Below, piece after piece: positions 56,865 to 64,000 of a DNA stretch of 64,000 nucleotides. The stretch comes from Rapana venosa. Its lineage: Eukaryota; Mollusca; Gastropoda; Neogastropoda; Muricidae. The notes beneath the pieces were generated by a model that made no database searches, was not told where the DNA came from, and saw only the letters and a program-made list of their open reading frames with translations. The DNA lies in NCBI GenBank assembly GCA_028751875.1, contig CM054155.1, positions 53,729,244 to 53,793,243 of the forward strand, in the 5' to 3' direction. Each line of letters begins with the position of its first letter. Positions within the stretch are counted from its first letter, which is position 1. Made by a program: the position numbers and the translations under genes.

Positions 56865-58384
56865 TTCTTCTTCTTCTTCTTCTAAGAGTGTCCGTCTGGT
56901 CCTGCAGACATCGATGACGATCAGGGCTCTCAATTCTTCCCTGTTCGTCGGTCGCCTCTCATGAGGGGCTCGATTGTTAGTGCCGGCTCTTTAATTCGTT
57001 GGCGAATCTTGTTTATCGCCTGTCATTGTGAATTTTGTGCGTTGTCCTTCCCTGCTCTTTGTTTCCGACAGATTTTGGCCACTCCATACAGTTTTTCTAG
57101 TCGCGTTCAGCCAATCTGTGATTATATATGGGCCGAAAAATTTGAGCTGTCTTTCTCTGATGGTGTGTTGAGAATGGGATCGTCCTTGTACCCACCATTT
57201 CGCTATTACTTTCTGCATAGTTTTTTCTTTTTGTCCATAGGAGTGATTTTCATAGATTCATCACGTGGATGAATCCCCCTTTTCGCACTAGCTTCTAGTC
57301 GCTGTTTCTGTGTCTTAGGCTAGGGTCCAGGAAACACTCCACATTCCGTTATCAGAAGAATGGAGCCATACTAGAGCTCTCCTAAAGACATGAGATCTTT
57401 GTCTTGAGGCTTATCTTTACTGTTGGTAGAAAATGCAGTTTCATGTTGTTAAAAGTTGCCCTTAGATATGACCGATCACTTCTTGATTTCTTGGTGATCA
57501 CACATGGCGCGTCCGGGGTGATAGTACAACTCAAGGTATGTTAAATGGTTTTTACTTGTCTGATTCTCTCTCCTTACAGGGCTATTGTGGCATTGTGGTA
57601 AAAACAGCTTTTTTTCCGAAGATCACCATGGCATCTGTCTTCTATCTGCATTTGAGGCTGTAATCTTGTCTTTTCGTCTTCGGTCTGTTACTGATTGTTA
57701 AAATCTTTTGCAGTTTTTTCTCAGAGTCGGCGATAACGGACTGTGTCATCGGACATATCTCAGGTTTGTTGAGTGAATGTTGTGGCCACAATTGTTGGAC
57801 CGTACACTAATTCCCTCAATGATTCTCAATATTTCGTAGATTATTTCAGCATATGAAATACAATAATAAGAGTCAGTCGAGAAAAGCACGCAGCCCCCTG
57901 CCTCACACCTCCTGGCTTGATTGGTCTATATTGACTGATGTTAGTGTCGTACTCTAATGGCTGCCTCCTGTACCCGCAATATATGTTTCTGAGGACTCGA
58001 AGGATCTTTCCCACGTCGATGTATAAGGTCACCTGCTCATGGAATATCAAACAAGTACTGCGAGTTTCGACTTTGATCGAACGCTTTTGAGTAGTCAATG
58101 AAGCAGAGTGTACAGGTCAATTCTGGACCTCGATGTACTATTCTTCTCATGAGAGTTTTCAATACGACCGGGGGCCCCGGCGAGAGATTGCATTTCCCTT
58201 GTGACGCTTATGTTCGTGCCTGAATGAATCCAAATTGCGTTTACTGATATGTCTTGGAGTAATTTTATTATCTCATATCCTCTTCATTGATATTTCGTAA
58301 AAGCACTTTGGTGAGGGACAGCATCAAGGCTGATTGTAGGCATGTTGAGGTCAGAGGAATTTTATAGGGGGGGAGGGGGTGGGG

Positions 58385-58415
<31 letters not shown>

Positions 58416-58449
58416 ATGGGGGGGGGGGGGGGGGGGTGTTTGGGGGGGT

Positions 58450-58502
<53 letters not shown>

Positions 58503-60345
58503 GGGGTGGGGTGTGTTTTGGATGGATGAGGGTAACACCCTGTTTCTTGTGGATAGAAATGTAGATGGACTTCTTCCATATCAGTCTGGTAATCTCTCTC
58601 TGAGTGTCATATATATTGTTTAGTAGTTATTGTGACCACCTTATTCCGACTTCATCCAGGGCTGTTATCAATTGCAGTATGGATATCATCAGGTCCTGGC
58701 GCCTTAGCCTAACATTTTTTCATCTTGCTGAGTGCATGTCTCACTTCGTCTTCAGATTATGTGGCGCATCTTCCGTTCTAATATGAGGAGGTGGTACCTC
58801 TGTCGTCGAGTGGTATAAGATCTTCGATGGTATTCTGACGCACCTGTTAATAATATCTACTTTTTTCCATGAGTTATATCTCAGCAACGTCTCTCTCTCG
58901 ACTTTATACAACCTGTTGTTTGCATATGTATTTCTTCCGGGTTCACATAAAATCTTTTATTTTAACATGTGCATAGTTTTTCCATCAGAAATTTGGCATC
59001 ATTTTCAATTTCCTTGCACTGCATATTAGATCCATTCTTACTCCTGGCTTCATTACATCTTCTTTTCTAACGCAGTTTGTCGGAGTTCTATTATACTTCT
59101 TTTCATCTACTTTTGCCTTTCTCTTCCTTGTTTTCCATTAGTAGTTTAAAATCTCGGAGCTCATCCTACTTCGAGATGTTCGCTTATCTATTTAATGACT
59201 GTATATATTCTTTTGCTGCCAGAGAATCGCTGATGCTATCGTTTCAGCATCCTCGTCGCATTTTTTCCACTGTAGTGTATTGAACTAGGCCATCTAAAAT
59301 TGTGTCGCAACTTTGATCTTGTATTTTATCTTTTTGATTTTCTTCTTGCATGTTTGCCGCTATGTTCATGTTGCAATTATTGTAGTTCTTGTTTGGGCTT
59401 TTTGGACTAAAACTTTTTTGCAATTTTAGTGCGCATTGGTCCCTCAATAACTGGGACACATGATCACTTCCACAGAACTGCACTCTTAGGCAATAGACTT
59501 ACAAGATGTTATAGAGTTACCAGGTAAGCGAGTCTTCTTGAGATCAGGATATGTGTAATCGTATTTGAATTCGCTGTGGTGCTTAGTCGGCCAGGGCTTT
59601 TCAGGCGTCAGCATCTTCTGTGTGATGGTTTTCAAACCATTGGTTTCATAAACTAGCCACTTTTTGTTCCTTGTCACAATTCCGTGTGAGCCGCTCCCCT
59701 CTCTTTCATTTCTTCAGCTACCTATTCTCAAATGGGCTCAACTGTGGATCATCTTATGTCGCCTTTTTGTTCCACCTTTGATTGAGGTCACCCATTGAAT
59801 ATTCTGATATCATGAGACATGTTACATGTTGCTTCATTGTGCCGTTTTCGATATTTTCATAAAAACCCTACAATTTCTGCGTCATCTTTATCCAGCTGTT
59901 GGTGTATCTCTAATTAAAAAGCATAATACATTGTACTATTCCAATGTCGAAAGGTGTGGCCGCTAAGTTTTACTATCAGAGGACTCTGTCATTTAGCATT
60001 CCTAGAAACCAGTTTATGGTCTTTGAGATTGTTTGGATTTCTTGATCTAGAAATCGCCACCGGTCCTTTCTGGTGTTGATCTCCTCTGAGTCTAAAGAAT
60101 GGTGTAGTTTCGTATGTTATGCATCCTGCTCCTTTTCCATCTATCATGTTCTGAAAGTATCCTAGTATATTGAGGGTTCATTCTTTCCATTTCTTGTTTG
60201 AGATTTTCCAATTTTCGTCTTTGTAGCATAGTGCCGTACGTTATCCATGTACCCATTCTTGATAGTGTTTTCTGATGCGGACGAGTCGCTGGATGACGAT
60301 CGAGGGTTACCTGTCGCACATAATCCAGGCCCTTAGCGTGAGGTC
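56865..60345 (-). mobile_element. RTE-like retrotransposon, near full-length but noisy
   Basis: The minus strand gives an entire RTE-type protein spread over frames. Endonuclease: GTWITYGTMLQRRKLENLKQ (60190-60255, normally GTWNVRT), EMERMN, a YENIE segment near 59845, and CGSDHVSQLL (59440-59475), matching the SDH box. RT lead-in: ALSKMKK and APGPDDI (58690-58745). RT: LTKVLLRN (58285-58310) and motifs matching the family member at 34615-35880 down to a (TTC)n run at 56866-56882. That 3' end matches the other copy almost base for base apart from indels, beginning with GTCTGGTCCTGCAGAC. Poly-G at 58367-58519 splits the RT. Frequent indels suggest unpolished sequence. Confidence 0.8.
58367..58519. 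repeat. Poly-G tract inside the RTE-like element
   Basis: About 150 bp of almost pure G with few T or A interruptions. It separates a KKPG-like segment from the following LTKVLLR segment, which are nearly adjacent in this protein type. The Gly-rich and Pro-rich frames here are artefacts. It may be real G-rich DNA or a sequencing or polishing artefact. Confidence 0.85.
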
Positions 60346-61375
60346 GAGGAACTTCAGATAAACTGGAGCTCCCCCTTTCACACGCAGCGTTATCTGTATA
60401 TACTGTTCTTTCTGATTATCATGACATACTTGTGAGCCAGAAAGTATAGGCCATATAGTAGTTCTGCAATTTACATTCTATATGAGCATTGTGCTCGTAC
60501 ATGAGGCGTGATTGGGCCTTAGCTCATTGTACCTCATATAGTATCATCGATGGCCTAAAGCACATTGAAGTTGCTGACTCAAGAGTTCCCAAAACTATTC
60601 GGGGGCTGCTCAATACACAAGCATCCGTACACCTGCCGTCCTGACTGTCACATAATCTGCCTGATTGGATTGGATTTTTTAAGTAACTAAGAGGGTACCG
60701 TGCTGATTCTTGCCCAATGTTGATCTCCCACAGGGCTTAGCGAGGGAAGGAGGCACCTTTACTTCTCTGTTGGTGAAATAATTTCATGCCCCGACCGCCG
60801 ACCCATTAACAATGTTGGGCCCTACTGCCGGCAATTATGATAAGTATACAGATCTGTTTGGTGGCGTCGTCTAATGATTTTAGGTCTGATTTTATAAATG
60901 GGTCAACGCGGGCGTTTCCATGCATTGGTACAAATCATACATCATGATCGCAGGCACTGCAAGATTAGAAGAGTCTAATGGTAATATTTGATCCTTGAGG
61001 TCATATTGTTGATAGGATATATTTGCATGTATGGATATGATAGACTGCCGTGAGATACCGTTTAAAACCTAAGAGGCTCTTTTAGTCTATGCTTTCTAAT
61101 GGTCAAGTATTGTTCCATGTATAATTGTGGCCATCTTTTTTTATGTAGACTCGATTAATGGCTGAGAGAGGAAAGGATCGAGTGCAGGGTAGGAGGAAAG
61201 AATAGAACACGAGCACAATTCTCTCAGCAACAAGCAATTCATGGCTAAACATGTTGTATGCGAGCAACCAGTTGCAAAAGAGAGACCAGAGTGAAGACAG
61301 CAGGCTTGTGTTAGCCACCACATTTAATTCAGCCCGTCCAATACATCTACGTGCTGAGTTGTGGGTGGATGCTCT
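60346..61375. other. no gene recognised
   Basis: Sequence just 5' of the RTE-like element in minus-strand sense. The first part may be its 5' UTR. A GATTGGATTGGATTTT stretch at about 60661 recalls the tail at 23890, but nothing around it matches. No coding signal. Confidence 0.4.
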
Positions 61376-61440
61376 CTCCTCTCGTCTCTGCTAACCAGGA
61401 GTTCTCTCTCTCCCTCATCCTCTCTCTCTCTCTCCTCTGT
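61376..61440. repeat. CT-rich stretch
   Basis: Imperfect CT repeat of about 60 bp. Confidence 0.75.
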
Positions 61441-63383
61441 GCCGGACGCAAGTCCACAGGCCTCCTGACCCTAGCACCGCTAAACCAGCGTCCTCTATAT
61501 AATTATTAGCCCACGCATGGCAAGAGCAGAAGTACAAGCATTAATGATGCATTCATTGCATGTTTGGCATAAAAATTTCAATTGGGCTGCAAACTATTAT
61601 GTGATTAAAGCCTCGCAACGTAGATAGCACATTTAAGCAGCTCACATTATAAATTTTTGATAATGAAACATTAAAACTTCATAGTGCAAAACTAAATAAC
61701 TTTATGACTAAGAAAAAGAAGGATAATGCACCACAAGTTTGTAACATATACTAATGATTATTAGAGCCACAGGATGTCCAAATGGAGAGGAAGTCATATT
61801 CATAACCAGTTGGGTGCAAAAACACAGTATTCTGTCCTGTCTGTCACCCACAGGGGCAAAGCTTCATGAAAGCTGTTGGTATGATAATAAATAGAACTAA
61901 CTCCTAATACTACATACAATTATTCACACTAACATCTTCGCAAGTGCTTATATTTAGTCAGTCAGTATCGACAACGGCCAAAACATAATATGAACGATTT
62001 ATAGTTTTGATGTCTGCATTTGGCGTAATGAATTTATTTCAAACAATTCGAAAAGACCTTTTTACAGCGCAAAGCAACAGCAGTCTAGCTAACTTTTAGG
62101 ACTTACTACACATTTGAGTACACGTGTGTATGCCTTACACATCTGACTACATACTTTTTAATATTGAGCTGTTTATTGATCTAAATAAGTTTTTTCCCAT
62201 GTTTCCGACAATCCCACGATATAATTATGATTTATTAAAGATTACCTTAAAATAGAAAAATAAGAACTTTCTAGTATTCTAGGCCTTATATTTAGGTACA
62301 TATGTACCTATATCCGTATATTGAATGGCAATAGGATGAAAATATTGATTTACAAATATAAAAAAGAAGGGAAAAAATGAGTGTTACTCTCATTGTAGTT
62401 TGAAATGAATCAGAGTCAAGATCAGTATTTCAACAAATATATCCATGAAATATTAGCAAAGCAATCTATGACTAATAAAGTTAGTATTATTGAGATTTTA
62501 TCTTTCCTTGATCAAACAACCAAATCTTCACATATAAGGAGATACTGGTGGCGCATTAATATTTTTGAAAGACATTTCATTTAGACAACATTAAAATAGG
62601 CATACAAACAAAGTAATAATAACAAATAACAAAACTAATTTAATCATTAGTTAGGCATCAAAAATATTGGAAAATAGAACGTTATTTACGATAATATACT
62701 AATAAAAAAAATATAAATAATATCCTAGAGTTATAATAATGAGCAGTTTACATAGAGTTGGAGAAAACTGAATATATTCTTTTGGACTCACAGAATGGTT
62801 TAGTATTGGTTTCGGCTGTTCAAATATAAGTTGTAAGCGTATGCCATGTGCCACTCCGGCTACATATATATCTAAGGGATTTAAAAAACGTTAAATTTAT
62901 TCAAAATATATGCATACATGAGGTATAAGATGAAGATTTATGGATGTCTTATGACCCCTGTTGATTAATGTGAGGTAAATCAGATCCGCGCTTTAAGACA
63001 AACGTTTTACACAACATGTCTTCTCGTAAACTGACATGTTGAAATGTAAAGTAAGGCAATAATCCATACAAGGCAATAATTCATCAACAATAGACCAATG
63101 TACATGAATGTACATGATGACCTAGATAGACTTTGAATTAGATGCAGAAAATCAATTGTTTCTGTAATAAATGATAAAGAAGAGAAATTTGTGCATGCAA
63201 CTAGCTAGGCCAGACCCCTCGAAAAGATTTTAAAACAGAAATATAATTAGCGAAAACTAGGCTAGAGTGTTTAGTGATCTGGATTAAAGGCGATATCACA
63301 TTGAGCTTTACATCTTCATAAGTTTAAGAGTAATGTTCCGAGTTACCGCTCTTCAAAACACAATTACATGAACTAGGCCTCCG
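61441..63383. other. no gene recognised; AT-rich
   Basis: Strongly AT-rich sequence with frequent stops in every frame. An 18-bp perfect palindrome TAGGTACATATGTACCTA lies at 62293-62310. I see no gene or retroelement motif. Confidence 0.5.
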
Positions 63384-63411
63384 AGGGGGGGGGGGGGGGG
63401 GGGGGGGGGAG
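63384..63411. repeat. Poly-G run
   Basis: A near-pure run of about 25 G. Confidence 0.9.
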
Positions 63412-64000
63412 TAGCTAAGCAGAGACAGGGGCAGACGAATTAAGTCAAGAAATAGAAACATAGTTTATTATGAAGACAAAGCGTGAAAAAATTCATACGT
63501 CCATTCGGTGAGAACCACAGCAAACACCATAACAATATAGTACCAGTAGAATCATTTATCCGTTACTATTGTCACGGCCATAAGGTAACAATCCTGTGCT
63601 CTCATCTAAGTATGGAAATACAATGTACGGCGCCCATGTAGAGGCGTTTTTATAGTTCTTAGGCACTATTCACCACCCAATACCGAACAGCTGTGGCCAT
63701 GAACTAAAGGAAGTATGGCCCTGACACATTGTATAAAGTTATAAATTGCAGTGGGCACGTAGCCCCTAATGGGGGGAGGGGGGGGGTGGGGGGGGTGGGG
63801 GGGTTAATAATGGGAATGTCAGTCCCCCATGACAGTACAGACACTCCCCATGGCCATGGCTTACTAGTTCAACTTTGTGTCTGAAAGTCTTGCTTTGAAA
63901 CTAAATATATATATATAAACCAATGCCCAAATTCATTATCAAATCACGTTCAAAAGCCTTCATTTCCATTATGGTCCGTTATTAAGAAGATTAGAAGATC
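63412..64000. other. no gene recognised; second poly-G run
   Basis: Unique-looking sequence with a G-rich tract at 63769-63803 interrupted by single A or T. No coding signal. Confidence 0.5.

Noticed and set aside
58268..58623. Proline-rich and glycine-rich proteins
   Set aside because: They come from the poly-G block read on either strand.

Overview
The window looks like draft-assembly DNA from an AT-rich, repeat-rich invertebrate genome. The mix of RTE-like, CR1/L2/Rex1-like, Tx1/L1-like, RNase H-bearing I-like and DIRS retroelements with a tRNA-derived SINE family fits a mollusc, perhaps a gastropod. That placement is inference; no marker gene is present. There is no bacterial gene organisation, no CRISPR array and no rRNA gene. 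Almost every open frame is a retroelement fragment or translated simple repeat. The only host-gene candidate is one small cysteine-rich exon at 48091-48192.

Three N runs of exactly 500 bases (13929-14428, 29636-30135, 48768-49267) divide the window into four contigs. Contig 1 (1-13928) holds a 1.6-kb satellite of 35-bp units, an RTE-like 3' fragment, a 20-bp minisatellite, a heavily decayed CR1/L2-like element (6690-9180) that simple ORF scanning misses, an RTE-like element with an inverted 5' end, and a SINE. Contig 2 (14429-29635) starts with a homopolymer-rich, probably unpolished zone carrying two SINE copies and a Tx1/L1-like ORF2 on the minus strand. It continues with an RNase H fragment and its 3' tail and a nearly complete dead DIRS element on the minus strand.

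Contig 3 (30136-48767) begins with a second, cleaner copy of the last 4.3 kb of contig 1, including the same inverted 5' end and the same SINE. The simplest reading is that contigs 1 and 3 overlap and contig 2 is misplaced between them. Contig 3 then carries a 5'-truncated RTE-like element, many microsatellites, and an element with an SGNH-hydrolase ORF1 and an endonuclease-RT-RNase H-zinc knuckle ORF2 (38963-45011). That element has a CRE and a YY1-like site just upstream and diverged direct repeats on both sides. A stack of three truncated element tails and the host exon follow. Contig 4 (49268-64000) carries an L2/Rex1-like ORF2, a second 3' end of similar type, and a near full-length but noisy RTE-like element interrupted by about 150 bp of poly-G. 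Its last 3.6 kb is AT-rich and featureless.

No set of genes works together as a pathway here. The biology is retroelement biology: insertion, 5' truncation, twin priming, tail-first nesting and decay. Many frameshifts sit in homopolymers, so sequencing error and true decay cannot be separated from this text alone.
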